64,000 nucleotides of DNA, taken from contig JAITYX010000086.1 of NCBI GenBank assembly GCA_021018815.1, positions 1,054,001 to 1,118,000 on the forward strand, read 5' to 3'. A program made the position numbers and the translations under genes. This document shows positions 11,973 through 23,918 of the stretch, in pieces (position 1 is the first letter of the stretch; every line of letters starts with the position of its first letter). The notes under the pieces are model-generated. The model saw only the letters and a list, made by a program, of their open reading frames with translations. It did no database searches and had not been told where the DNA came from. The stretch comes from Talinum fruticosum. Its lineage: Eukaryota > Streptophyta > Magnoliopsida > Caryophyllales > Talinaceae.

Positions 11973-13267
11973 TGAAGGTTTGCTCTTGGAGAGACTAAGT
12001 CACCTTAGAGGGGGTGAATAGGGTGATGAGGAAATTTGACCAAAGATTGGAAGATTAAAATCGAAACCGATTTTAAAACAGTCTCGGTCTAGATTAGACT
12101 CGGAAAAGTGTTAACCGAGAAAGTACGTGGAAACCCTCCCGGGGCGAGAAAACCACGGTCGGTGCTAATCCAAGCACCAAGTCAAATCCACTATTTTGAA
12201 TCCATAAAATGCAGTAGAAAGACTCAACCAGAATTGCTCCCTTAGACAATTCCTTATAAGATTTTCCTAGACTCGAAGTTCCCTTATTTGATCTAGTACT
12301 TCCTAATTGAGGTAACCTTTACAGTTAGGGGCAACCGAGCTGAGTTAACCCTTACAACTCAGTCAAGGGACCTTACTCATAAAGTAAGAATAAGTGTTTG
12401 TGACTGATTACAAGACCTTACAACTCGGAAAGATGTTAAGTACAGAGTTGGAGTTGTAAGTAGAAGATTGAATGAGAATTACACGGATAGATAATTTCAG
12501 TAATAGGTTCAGCAATTTCCTTGTCTTGTGAAGTGACTTCTATTTATAGATGACCAGGCAGATTAGTCTGTTGTGTCTATCTTCCGATTAGAAGTCCTTT
12601 GAGACCATTGCAATGCTTTTTCTAAGTGACTCGGAAAATATCCGTTGAGGTGTGAACGTTGGGCAACGACTCTTGACTGCTTTGGATGTCCCAATCCACT
12701 GGTGGTGTCTAGAAAATAGGGTGGAAACCACCGTTGAGCTCGGTGTTGAAGATTTCCAGCTTTGGAAACAGACAACCCCGACATAGTGTCTCGGGCCTTA
12801 GTTAGAAGTAGAAAAAGCCTTGTCTCGCTAGCGATTTGACATTTTGAAGCCCGGTTACTTTTGTAATTCAAAAATAGGATACCCTCATTGAGATAACCTA
12901 CAAAAGTAAATCAATTTTGGTTCTCAAAGTATAAAATCCTTGGGTCCAAGATTAGACACGGATAATAATTTTAATTAAAATAATTAAGTGCCTAATTATC
13001 CGAGTCTCGAAAGAGTGGAATTTTCCGAGTCTAATATCCATTAAACTCAAATTCCATCTTAGTCGATCTAGAAGTAAAACAAGTCGGTTAAGGAATATTA
13101 GAGTAATGAGACTTGATCTAGATAAGCACAGTTCAAATGAAACATGCTGACTTAGAAGGTTGAATTAACACTCGTAGTTCAATCAAACTTAGAATACAAA
13201 GTCGGACTAGAGTTTATGCACATTAGGGCAAACATTTGAACATGCGATAAGTCCGAGTGTTGTCCGA
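11973..13267 (-). repeat. S2 5' LTR, outer end lost
   Basis: Minus-strand LTR beginning (plus strand) TGAAGGTTTGCTC at 11973, with TATA box CTATTTATAG near 12539. It stops abruptly at about 13267, inside U3 after GTTGTCCGAGT, where protease sequence of S3 begins. About 230 bases of U3 are missing relative to a full LTR. Confidence 0.85.
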
Positions 13268-15263
13268 GTCCTTCGATAAGGTAGACTAGACTAACTATGT
13301 TGTTTCCTTCACCAATTTCGCCAATCCCTACTATCTTGCCTTTGGTGTTATCTCCAAATGTGACTATTCCTCCTTTCAAATCTTCTAGCTCATAGAAGAG
13401 TCTTGAATCTCCTAACATGTGGCGTGAGCAACCACTATCTAAGTACCAATGACCTTTCTTCTTCTTCCGAGTTATCTACAGCGCAAAAACAAACTAACCC
13501 TTCTCATTTCCTCTTACGAACCTAGTAACTCCCTTTACTGTGGTCATTTTATGAGGAAGAGCACTTTTGGGAACCCGATTTGAATAATTTTGGAGTGCAG
13601 TCCGATTTTAAGTCTTTCTTCTAGAAAACTGAATCTGTGTCTCTTTCTTTTGAAAATCTTTTCTTTTTTAAACGGGAGGAGAAGGCCTTTTCCTATAAAC
13701 TGGTCCGGGCATTGTCCTCTATTCAGTTGTATGAATGGGACCATGCTCAGCCTTCCTGAACTTTATAGTTTTGGAATCAATTTTGAAAAGATTAGAGTAG
13801 GATTTTGATTCCTCTTCTTCGTTGAAGCCAAGTCCTTCTTTCCTGAAGGAGACACACTGAGAGCCTAATAGCATATCAAGGTTTTTCTAACCTAGAGTGA
13901 ATTTCAAAACAAGCTCTTAAGACTCATTAAGCTTTTTTTTCGAGTTGCTCATTCTACTGTTCGAGTGACTCGGACACGGTCTCGTTTGCTTGAGTACTTG
14001 GTCTTAAGTTCGTTCAAATTTTGTGTCGGCTTTTCCAATTTGTTTTTCAAAGCATTGCTCTCATCGGTAAGAGACTCAAGTTGTTCTTTGAACTGGAACG
14101 AGTTAGAATTGGACTTTTTTTCCAAAGTGAAAATATACCATGCTAGATTAACTTTTGAAAATTTGAGAAAGTATTCAACTACCTCATCAATATTTGAGTT
14201 CTCGTTGTCGGACTCGGATTCGGGTTATGAGTCCAGTAATCGCCATAAGACACTTTGAGTTGTCCGAGTCATCTTCTTCGAGATGAGTCTTCACTCCAGG
14301 TAGCCATCATAGCCTTTTTCTTTATGTCCTTCTTTCTTTTGAGATAGTCTCTAACTATGTGCTCCTTACTTGCGACATTCATAGCAACTAGAGTTCTTAA
14401 ATAAAGATAACTTTTAAGGAGAAGAGTATTTATCTTTTCTGTCCTTCTTATCTTTCTTGTAGAACTCATCCTTTGGCTCCTTTTTCCCACTTCTTGTATT
14501 TCATCATTCTCTTGAATCCACGGGCTATGAGAGCCATAGGATCCTCTTCCGGTTATGAGGAGCTCGAGTCTTTCACATATGCTTTACGAGGCCTTCGGTG
14601 CAATATTCTTTTTGGTGCTGACCTCGGCATCCTCTTCTTCCGAGATGAATCTCGTGAGTGAGTAGCTTGCCAATAAGCTCGACCGGCCTTAGTTGAGGGA
14701 GGTTCCGGGCTTCTTCGAGTGGCTGTCACCTTAGGACCCCATCTCTTCTTTGGTAGACTTCTCAAAATCTTTCTAGACATTTCTTTGTAAGAGATCCTTC
14801 TACCCAGAGATTTGAGATTGTTAGTAATCTCTGTGAACCGAACGGATATCTAAGTGATGTTCTCTTACGGCTGCATCTTGAACACCTCACTTATGAAGAT
14901 ATTGACTTATCTTCGCCTGCTTCACTTAGCTTGTTCCTTCATAGGTGTTGACCACACCTCTTTGGCTGTGTCATAGGCTAAGACCCTGTTGTATTCTTAC
15001 GTGCTAATGGCACACATCGGTGTGTTCATAGCTTTGAAGTTCTTTATGAATTTCTTGGTTTCCTCGGTGGTGAACTCATATTTGGCTTTAGGTACAAGAG
15101 TTGCATTCTCTGTCTTTATTGGAATGTAGTTGCCGACTTGGATGATGTTCCAAACATCATTATCCATTAGGAAATATTCCATCATCTTTTTCCAATGGGC
15201 AAAGTTTGACCCTTTGAACTTTGGTGGCACTGGTGGATGATCTTCCTTCATCGAACTCTCCAT
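13268..15263 (-). pseudogene. gag: S3 gag and partial protease
   Basis: Start at 15263 (MESSMKEDHPPVPPKFKG). The capsid region reads FAHWKKMMEYFLMDNDVWNI, with the block IIQVGNYIP. The region 14269-14490 has a lysine-rich segment, the Sirevirus-type MATWSED motif, and a zinc knuckle whose last cysteine is replaced by tyrosine. A coiled-coil-like segment follows at 13900-14260, then a Ser-rich spacer. At 13179-13440 is the protease (MLGDSRLFYELEDLKGG, GDNTKGKIVGIGEIG), cut at 13268. Many frameshifts. Confidence 0.8.
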
Positions 15264-15320
15264 TGTTATAAGCCATCTGATCTTTATACCTTTGGATGGT
15301 GAGATCCTCTTGAAAGGCTA

Positions 15321-15333
15321 GGCTCGATACCAA
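15321..15333 (-). promoter_or_regulatory. S3 primer-binding site
   Basis: Minus strand TTGGTATCGAGCC beside the LTR end. It matches TGGTATCAGAGC apart from one missing A, as in S7 and S9. Confidence 0.85.
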
Positions 15334-15334
15334 T

Positions 15335-16805
15335 TGAAGGTTTGCTCGTGGAGGGTTTAAGTCACCCTAGAGGGAGTGAATAGAATGATGAAGAAAATTA
15401 AACAATTTTTGCAACACTACAGCCAACAACCGATTCCGAGTCTAGATTGGACTCGAAAAGTAATAACACAAATGTACGTGGAAAGCCTCCTGGGATAGAA
15501 AACCACGAACAGTGTTAATCGAAGCACAAGTCAAATCCACTATTTTGAATCCACAAAATACAGAGGACTAACTCAACCAGAATTGCTCCCTTAAACAATT
15601 CTTTACAATGTTTTCCTAGACTCGAAGTTCCCTTATGTAATCTAGTACTTCCTTACTAAGGCAACCTTTACAATCGGGGACAAGCGAGCGGAGTTAACCC
15701 TTACAGTTCACTCAAGGACCTTACTTAGAAAGTAAGAAAAGAATGTAACTGATTACAAGAATTTCTTTAAAACTCAAAAAATATTAAATACGGACTTGGA
15801 ATTGTAAATAGAAGATTGCGTAAGAGTGAGAACAACAATTACTTCAACAATAAATTCGGTTCCGACAATTTGTTCGGTAATCTTCTAGTCTTGTGAGGTG
15901 GCTTCTATTTATTGCCAACCAGGCAAAGTGACCATTCATTCTTGGTTCCGAACATAAGTCTTCACTAATTGTTGTAACGAGATCTTCTTAGTCACTAAGA
16001 AAGGATCCGTTGGGATATGATCGTTGTGTAATGGCTCTTAGCTCAAAAAGATGTTCCAATCAACTGGTGGTGACTCGAAAACTAAGGTGGAAACAAGTGT
16101 TAGACCTAGAGTTGGAGTTTTCTAGTTTTGGAAACAAACAACCCCGACACGGTGTCTAAGCCATGTCCATAAGTAGCTAAAACTTGTCTACCGATGTTTA
16201 ACGACTAGAAGCCGGTTGCTTTTGTATTTTAAAAGTAAGTTAGCCTCGTTTGAATAGCCTACAAAAGCAAACCACATTGATTCTCAAAGTATAAAATACT
16301 TTGGTCCAAGATTAGGCATAGATTATAATTAAATGCTTAATTATCTTTGGTCCAAAAGAATGGAATTTTCCGAGTGTAATATTCAATATACTAAAATTCC
16401 ATCTGAGTCAATCCTAAGGATGATCAAGTAGAGAGTGGAAAACATCGAGTATAACAACTTGATCTAGTCAAATAATTCCCAAGGAAATAAACTATCTTAG
16501 AATAAAGAATTAATGCTTGTAATTCTTTTTGGGTTGAAATACACAGATCAATGCTCAAAATAAAAGTGTTAGAGAAATTATTTAAACATGCGATAATTCG
16601 AGTGATGTCCGAGTGAGTCGAAACACCAGCGTAGGAGATATGCAATAAGGAACTTTCTAAGTAAGTAAGAACATAATGAAAACTTAGGTAAGAGTTTCTA
16701 AGGTGCTCGGAATGACTTGAAATCAAAACTTGAGAGAGATAGGATTTATACCTAAGTCTTCATGTAATACTCGGAATGACTTAGAGTTAAAACCTCGAGT
16801 CTTCA
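15335..16805 (-). repeat. S3 5' LTR, full length
   Basis: A 1,471-base LTR from TGAAGGTTTGCTCG to GAGTCTTCA. The TATA position reads CTATTTATTG (about 15906) on the plus strand, so it is mutated. The first five flanking bases to the right are ACCAC; the partner flank is lost. Confidence 0.88.
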
Positions 16806-17334
16806 ACCACTGTTCAAAACAATGAGACTTAGTCTAATTCACTTAGAACAGAGAATGAGCATATGAAAAGAAGCTCAATGAGTCTCATGAACTTGTTTTA
16901 AAACTCACTCAAGGTCGGAAAAACCTTGATCTTTTACTCGGCTCTCGGTGTGTGTCATTTAGGAAAGAAGGGCTTGGCTACAATGCTGAAGAGGAATCTA
17001 ATTCCTATTCCAATCTTTTCAAAACTGATTCCAGAACTGTAAAGTTACGGAAGACTAAGCATGGTCTTATTCATACTAATGAAAAGAGGACTGAGCCCAA
17101 ACCAGTTTCTTGGAAAATGTCTTCACCCATTTACAAAAGAATAGATTTTCAAAAGAAAGAGACACAAACTCAAGTTTCTAGAAAGAAGACTTAGAATCAG
17201 ACCAGGCCTAAAATCATTCAAATTTGGGTTCCCAAAAGTGCTCTTCCTCAAAAAGGACCACGAGTAAAGGGAGTTACTGAGTTTGTAAGAGGAAGTGAGA
17301 AGGGTTTGTTTGTTTGTGTCTTGTAGGTAACTCG
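16806..17334 (+). pseudogene. gag: S4 gag C-terminal region
   Basis: Plus-strand copy of the gag-protease spacer: a Leu/Glu-rich helical stretch (KLNESQELVLKFTQGRKNL by homology), then 16952-17194 (FRKEGLGYNAEEESNSYSNL) and a basic region ending VKGVTEFVRGSEKGLFVCVL. The protease that should follow is missing; similarity stops at about 17334. Confidence 0.75.
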
Positions 17335-17433
17335 GAAGAATCTAATTAACCTAATTTTATTTTATTTTTTATTGTGAAATAATATCCTGAGATTTCTGAA
17401 AGTAACTCCTAAAATTAAATATTAATAAAACCA
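17335..17433 (-). other. About 100-base filler matching the T1 LTR
   Basis: AT-rich segment starting GAAGAATCTAATTAACC and ending AATAAAACC. It matches the reverse complement of 57795-57900 in the T1 gypsy LTR at roughly 85%. It sits exactly where S4 lost protease through RNase H, between gag and aORF. It may be filler captured in break repair or the scar of a gypsy insertion. Confidence 0.65.
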
Positions 17434-18990
17434 GTCAAGAAGGAGGGTCAGCCACAATGAAGGCTCAAACCAAATCAAGGACTCGAGGCTACTCAAGAAG
17501 ATATGTCGAGATGCCTCTAAGTGCTTTGTCACCCAACACTTCACATTGGGATCACAAATTCTTTACTTCTACTTGTTTTTCATGGTTGCCACACATCGGA
17601 ACACTAGTGTGTACAACTACTTGTGTTTTTGCGAGTACATTTATCAAGAACTTGTGTCTAAGTTCTACTCCAATATGACAGGCATCGAAGGTGTCATGTC
17701 TTCTATAGTTCAAGAGAATGTTGTTCAAATCAATCTCACTCTTCTCTACAAGCTTTTTGATGTCAAGAATCTTTTTCTCAATTCCAACCCCGTTCCCTTC
17801 CCGGGAATCGCTGATGATTTCTTTGATAAGTACACTAAAGAAATCCCTAAGTCACGCAAAAACTTTTTGTGACTCGGATGAAATCTGAAGCAAGACTTCT
17901 TTGCTTCATCTTGATGAGAACCTTCTTTTCTCATTATTCTAGCAAGGAGAAGCCCAACTCTAAGATTCTCAAAGCACCTTTTGACATTCTTAAGGGCTAA
18001 GAACTAGACCTTTTTCCTGCTATTCTTGAGCAAATGGCAACTATGCTTGCTCATTCCAAGAAGTCATCTCCTTTTCTTTTCGGGGCTCTTTTGACCGCTA
18101 TTTTCAAACAGGTCAAGGTCCCTCTTCCCTCCGAACCCAAAGCATGCTTGGAACCTGTTGTTTATCTAGGTAGGAACGAGCTTGTGGGGTCTAGGGCACT
18201 AGGAAGTCAAGCCTGGTGTCTCGACTCATGTGTCCGAGTTACCTCCTCCTTCACCTCCTCCTACTCAAACTCGAGACTCCTCCAGTGGTATCACTTCGAC
18301 TCGCTGGACCTTCGCTTCTCTACCTCCTCCCTTTACTCGAAGTGTTTGCTAAAATGGTAAACAAATTTTCTTTTTTGATCGAGGATTTCTAAACAACTCT
18401 GAAAATCTTCAAATCTTTTATTCCTTCGGTTCTACTCCAAAAATCACACAGTCTCGGATTCGGGAGAACCAAGAGTTGATATCCGAGCTCAAGGGGATCA
18501 TCCAAGAACAATGTGATAAGATCCACCACCTCCAATAGCACGAGTCTAAAGCTGGTGAGGACTCGAAACGTTTGATACTTCGAGGAGTCTTCGGCTCGGC
18601 TAAGTCAACTTCAGTTGAAGTTGAAGAAGAAGCCGAGGAATAAGCTACAGCCAAAGAAATAAAGGCTGAGAAGAAAAAAGAAAAAGAAGGAGATATGGCT
18701 GCTCAGCCTGAGGACCACGATGCAAAAGAATTGGAGCCGATCTCTTCGAGATCTTGCTCCGAGCGACTCGGAAGAGGCTGGCGGTGTAGGTCAATTAAAA
18801 GTCGCTACCTCGAAGCATAGAGGAAGGCAAAGAAGCTAAGGATCATATGGCTTTGGTTCGAAGAACCAAGGCGAGAAAATTCCCGACATCCTAGTTACGC
18901 AGCCCCTCGCTCATCTACTTCTACACAAGCTTACATGCGAAGGCGCACTGCACGTCCCTCCTCCTCACAACAACTCTGCTCCTACTTCTT
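17434..18990 (+). pseudogene. S4 aORF
   Basis: The additional ORF, missing about its first 20 bases. The best-preserved part is 17546-17872: NTSHWDHKFF-like N-terminus, ICQELV-type helix, KFYSNMTGIEGVM, NPVPFPGIADDFFDKYTKEI and PKSRKNF. Next comes an MRTFFSHYSSKE-like segment near 17910-17950 and a hydrophobic stretch at 18034-18120 (SPFLFGALLTAIFKQVKVPL). Then a Ser/Pro-rich linker and a charged coiled-coil-like C-terminus (18440-18760) rich in Glu, Lys and Ala. At least four frame breaks. The stop is only approximate. Function unknown. Confidence 0.65.
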
Positions 18991-19457
18991 AGTCTTTTTA
19001 TTTTGTCCAACATTTGATTTACTTTTTTGTTACTTTCTCCCTATTGTTGATGAAATGCATAGGGAGAGAAAAAGTAGAAACTTGGATGTTTGGTTTAGGG
19101 AGTTCTTTTTCCTTTTGTATGAGTTTATCAATTTTTTTGTTTTGTGTATAAATGTTTCGAGCAATAAATGAATTTTTTTCTTTTTCTAAGCATATTTGTT
19201 TCTGAATTACATATTTTTTTACATCCTTGATACTTTACTCTTTAACATATTTGCTCGATTAAAATTCTTGCTCTAATTCATTATCAACAATCATGTTACG
19301 AGTTATTTTATAATCCGAGCTGCATGTTATAAGTATATTGAGTTTAATTTAAGAATATATATCTTTTTACTCCAATTAATTTGATCTAAAAACTCACTTT
19401 TGAACCGACAAGTTTCTATCTTAAGTATGGAATGCCTTTCATCAAAAAGAGGGAAAT
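18990..19457 (+). other. S4 3' UTR and polypurine tract
   Basis: Non-coding, T-rich sequence after the aORF. It has purine runs at about 19056-19075 (GGGAGAGAAAAAGT) and the primary tract AAAAAGAGGGAAAT at 19444-19457 directly before the 3' LTR. No gene is seen. Confidence 0.7.
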
Positions 19458-19912
19458 TGAAGACTCAAGTATAACTCCCTATCTCTCTTAGGTTCCGATT
19501 CTATGTCATTATGAGCTCTATAGAAACTCGTATCTAAGTTTTCATTCCGTTCGACGGCTCGGAAAGCATTTTATTGCATATCTCTATATTATGCTTCGAC
19601 CCACTCGGACATCACTCAAAACCACCACATGATCAAATAATTTCTCTAACTCATTTATTTTGAGCACCGACTTTGCACTTCAAGTTAAAATAAATTAATG
19701 CGTTAATTCTTTGATCTAAGTTAGTTTATTTCTTAGGAAATTATTTGATTGATCAAGTTCTTGCTTATTGCTGATTTAATTTCAAACTTGATTTTTAAGG
19801 ATTGACTCACGATGGAATCTGGTCTTAATGGATATTAAACTCGAAATTTCCATTCTTTTAGGCCAAAGATAATTAAGCACTTAATTACTGTGATTTAGTT
19901 TTTATTTGTGCC
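19458..19912 (+). repeat. S4 3' LTR, first part
   Basis: Begins TGAAGACTCAAG after the polypurine tract and follows other plus-strand LTRs until TTATTTGTGCC, where S5 starts at its exact terminus. The LTR resumes at 21882 with only about 20 bases missing. Confidence 0.88.
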
Positions 19913-21499
19913 TGAAGGTTTGCTCAACGAGAGGCTAAGTCACCACTGGGGGGTGAATAGGGTGATGAAAGATTTTTCTGAAAAATCAAACTCATTTGAT
20001 CGAAGGATAGACGAAGCGTGTTCCGAGTCTACAATAGGGTCGAAAAATATGAACTTAGAATAAAGATGCGAGATGGAGCTGAAGCTTTAAGATAGTCCGA
20101 GTCTAGAATGAACTCGGAAAGTGAAGACACCGAAAATACGTGGAAACCCTCATGGGGCATAAAACCACGGACCGTGCTAATCCAAGCAGGAAGTCAAATC
20201 CACTATTTTGAGTCCACAAAATACAGATAGGCGATTGACCCCGAGTTGCTCCCTTAGACAACTCTTTACAAGTTTTTCTTAGACTTAGAAATTCCCTTAT
20301 CCGATCTAGTACTTCCTAGCCGAGATAACCCTTACAGCTAGGGACAACCGAGCATGAGTTAACCCCTACAGCTCAGTCAAGGGACCTTACTTAGAGAGTA
20401 AGAAGAGAGTTTGTAACTAAGTACAAGACCTTACAACTCGGAATATAATGAATCACGAGTGGGAGTTGTAAGTAGAAGATTGAGAGTGAATACAATAACT
20501 TTTGCTTAAGTAAGTGTATTAACAATAGGTTCGGCAATCTTCAAGTCTTGAGAGTTGGCTTCTATATATAGATGACCAGGTAGAGTAGCCGTTATCTCCA
20601 TCTTCCGACTGGAGGTCCTTTGTGACCGTTGTTAAGGATCTTCTAAGTCACTCGAAAGTATCCGTTGAGATATGAACGTTGGACAACGGTTCTTGACTCC
20701 TTTGGAAGTCCCAAAACCACTTGGTGGTGTCTTGAAAGATAAGGTGGAAACCACCGTTAAGCTTGGTGTTGCGGTTTTCCGGTTTGGAAACGGACGGCTC
20801 CGACGCAATCTTACGGGGCTAGGTCGGAGGTGGAAAAAGCCTTGTCTGCTGGTGATTTGATGTTTTGAAGCTCGGTTACTTTTGTAATTCAAAAAGTGTA
20901 CCCTCGTTTGAATAACCTACAAAAGTAAATCAAATTGGTTCTCAAAGTATAAAATACTTTGGTCCAAGATTAGACGCAGATAATAATATAATTAAGATAA
21001 TTAAATGACTAATTATCCGAGTCGGAAAAGAAATGTAATTTTACGAGTCTAATATCCGTGAAACTCGAAATTCCATCCGAGTTAGTCTAAGCGAGGATCA
21101 AGTTACATAAAGAACATCGAGTGAAATAAACTTGATCTAGACTAAGCATGGTTCGGACTAGAAGCGCCGACTATAACAGAATAACACCTGAAATATGAAG
21201 TCGGACTCGAGAGCGGTTATGTAAATACTAGTCATTTGAACATGCGATACTTCTAAGTGATGAGAGACTCAAAGCTGAGTGAAACAACGTGAGTGCATAT
21301 ATGTTTTCCGAGTCACACAGAGACAAGCAAAAATACATGAAATAATTGCTATATCACTTAGAGGAAATACTATATCACTCAGAAAAGTTTCTAAGGTACG
21401 AGAGAATGACTTGGAATCAAAACTGTATAAGTGAGAAAGTCTTATACCCGATTCCCTTGTTAGAACTTAGAAATGTGCGGAGTAAAGTCCGAGTCTTCA
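19913..21499 (-). repeat. S5 3' LTR, full length
   Basis: A 1,587-base LTR from TGAAGGTTTGCTCAACG to GAGTCTTCA, the longest in the window. TATA region CTATATATAG near 20563 (plus strand). Followed by the polypurine tract (minus strand AAAAAGGGGAGAT, 21500-21512) and a 3' UTR with extra purine tracts near 21750-21790. Confidence 0.88.
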
Positions 21500-21881
21500 A
21501 TCTCCCCTTTTTGATGAGAGGCATTCCATACTTAGACAGAAACTTTGTTAGTGATATAGATCTGTTTTTGTATAAGCATACTTAAAGTATTAGATCATAA
21601 AGAATAGATACTCAAGCAATTAACAATGAAATGATGCTAACTCGAAATGTTTGCACTAAACAATAAGCTCAAAGAATTGAGAGAAATGCATTAATTCATT
21701 GAAGTTAAAGAAAATACATACAGAGATAGAGAGTGAGAAACTCCCCTAAACAAGACAACAAATTTTCTATCTATATTCTCCCCTTGCCTTTCAGCAAAAA
21801 CTCAAAAATTAGGAAGAATACAACAAGTAGTACATATTTGATGTCCGGACAAAAAGATAAGTAAAAAAAATAGAGCACAAT
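19913..21881 (-). mobile_element. S5: Sirevirus remnant inserted in the S4 LTR
   Basis: Minus-strand 3' LTR plus about 380 bases of 3' UTR; the rest of the element, its 5' LTR and a few bases of flank were deleted. The left border is the exact LTR end; GTGCC (19908-19912) would be the left target-site copy. The right border at about 21881 is a deletion junction. Confidence 0.82.
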
Positions 21882-22467
21882 ATTTTATACTTTGAGAACC
21901 AATGTTATTTGCTTTTCTAAGTTATTCAAAAAGGATAATCTACTTTTGAAATACAAAAGCAACCGACTTCTAACCGTTAAACACTAGCAGCAAAAAATTA
22001 GCTACTTTTGGACATGGCTTAGACACCGTGTTAGGGTTGTTTGTTTCCAAAATTGGAAAACTCCAACTCTAGGTCTAAAGGTTGTTTCCACCTCAGTTTT
22101 CAATCACCACCAGATGATTGGACCATCTTTTAGAGCCAAGAGTTGTTGCATAACGTTCACATCCCAAAGGATCTCTTCGAGTGGCTCGGAATAGCCGTTA
22201 TAATGGCTAGTGAAGATTTCAGTCCAAAAACAAGACTCAACGGTCATTCTGCTTGGATGTTTATAAATAGAAGCCATTTTGCAAGACTTGAAGGTTACTG
22301 AATTTTTATTATTGAACCCATTGCTGGTCTCATACTCACTCAATCATCTACTTACAACTCCAACTCTGTATTTCATATTTTCCGACTTGTAAAGAAAGTC
22401 TTATAATCAATTACTTCTTTTCTTACTTTGTTTATAAGTCCCTTGATTGAGCTGTAAGGGTTAACTC
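21882..22467 (+). repeat. S4 3' LTR, second part
   Basis: Continues the LTR from TATTTTATACTTTGAGAACC through the TATA box (TTTATAAATAG, about 22260) to GGTTAACTC, where S6 begins. AACTC (22463-22467) would be the left target-site copy of S6. Confidence 0.85.
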
Positions 22468-23918
22468 TGAAGGTTAGCTCCTGGAGAGTCTTAGTTACCC
22501 TAGAAGGGGGTGAATAGGGTAATGAGGAAAATTTTAACAAACTTGGAAGATTTAAGCTAGATTGGACTCGGAAAAGTGTAAACTTAGAGATATGTGGAAA
22601 CCCTCCTAGGGCAAAAACCCATGGATAGTGCTAGTCCAAGCACCATGTCAAATCCACTATTTTGAATCCTCAAAATACAACAGACTAACTCAACCAGAAT
22701 TGCTCCCTTAAACAATTCCTTATAGAGTTTTCCTAGACTTAGAAATTCCCTTATCCGATCTAGTACTTCCTAACCGAGGTAACCTTTACAATTAGGGACA
22801 ATTGAGCTAAGTTAACCCTTACATCTCAATCAAGGAACCTGACTAAGAAAGTAAGAAGAGTATGTAACTGATTACAAGACTTTACAACTTAGAAAGTATG
22901 AATTACAAGCTTGGAGTTGTAAATAGAAGATTGAATATGAAAACAATGACTTTTGCTTAAGGAATGTGTTTCAAGAATAATTGCAGCAATCTTCAAGTCT
23001 TGAGAGGTGGCTTCTATTTATAGATGACCAAGCAGATTAGCCACTCGTGACTAATTTCTGAACAAAAGTCCTTCTTGACCGTTATAACGGTTCTTCCGAG
23101 TCGCTCGGAAAAGATCTGTTGGGATGTAAACGTTGTGCAATGGCTCTTGGCTCCTAAAGGTGCTCCATTCAGCTGGTGATGTCTCGAAAAGTAAGGTGGA
23201 AACCACTTGTTGAGATTTGCGTTGAAGTTTTCCGATTTTGGAAACGAGACAACCCCGACACAGCGTCCGAGCCTTATTTAGAAGTAGAGAAGCCTTGTTT
23301 GCTTGTGATTAACAGACTTAAAACCGGTTACTTTTATAATTCAAAAATGAGATAACCTCATTTGGATAACCTACAAAAATAAACAATTTTGGTTCTCAAA
23401 GTATAAAATACTTTGGTCCAAGATTAGGCACGGAAAATAATTTAATTAAGACAATTAAGTGCATAATTATCTTAGGCCTAGAAGAGTGAAATTTTCCGAG
23501 TCCGATATTATTATACTAATATTCCATCAGAGCCAATCCTAAGAAAGATCAAGTTATAAGAGTGAAAACAGCAGAGTATAAGAACTTGATTTGGAAAAAT
23601 ATACTTGACTTAGAGAGATGACTTATCACTCGTAATTCACTTTGCTTCAAAATATGCAGTCGAACTCGGATAAGAAGTGTTAGAGAGAATTTTTTGAACA
23701 TGTGATAAATCTAAGTGATATCCGAGTGACTCAAAAACATCAATGTGAGAAGATAAACAAGAGTGTGTTTTCGGGTCGGTCGAGAATCGAATGAAAACTT
23801 ATGCAGGAGTTTTTATAACACTCGGAATGACTTGTAAGAAAAAGTTAGGAGGGATGAGGTTTGTACCGAGTCTTTATGTAGTACTTAGAACGATCTAGTC
23901 TCAAAGTTTGTGTCTTCA
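22468..23918 (-). repeat. S6 3' LTR, full length
   Basis: A 1,451-base LTR from TGAAGGTTAGCTCCTGG to GTGTCTTCA. TATA box (CTATTTATAG on the plus strand) near 23014. Arm 22811-23400 is the inverted copy of the neighbouring S4 LTR piece. Confidence 0.88.

Larger units (their letters stand above)
1518..13267 (-). mobile_element. S2: nearly full-length Sirevirus, protease deleted
   Basis: Minus-strand copy in the order (right to left) 5' LTR, primer-binding site, gag, integrase, RT, RNase H, spacer, aORF, polypurine tract, 3' LTR fragment. The 3' LTR piece (1518-2017) and the 5' LTR (from 11973) match closely over about 250 bases, which supports one element. It is interrupted by gypsy solo LTR X1 (4468-7372) and by S1 at its left end. 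The right end of its 5' LTR is lost at the junction with S3. All coding regions carry stops and frameshifts. Confidence 0.85.
13268..16805 (-). mobile_element. S3: 5' end of a Sirevirus copy
   Basis: Minus-strand element reduced to 5' LTR, primer-binding site, gag and part of protease. It sits inside the gag of S4 (16806 onward is plus-strand gag). Its right border is the exact LTR terminus. Its left border is a deletion or recombination junction with the S2 LTR. Integrase, RT, aORF and 3' LTR are lost. Confidence 0.8.
16806..22467 (+). mobile_element. S4: internally deleted Sirevirus
   Basis: Plus-strand copy holding the gag tail, a 100-base foreign filler, the aORF, 3' UTR and a 3' LTR split by S5 (19458-19912 and 21882-22467). 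Its 5' LTR and capsid region lay left of S3 and are gone. Integrase, RT and RNase H are deleted at the filler junction. S6 inserted at 22467/22468 removes the last roughly 260 bases of the LTR. Confidence 0.8.
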
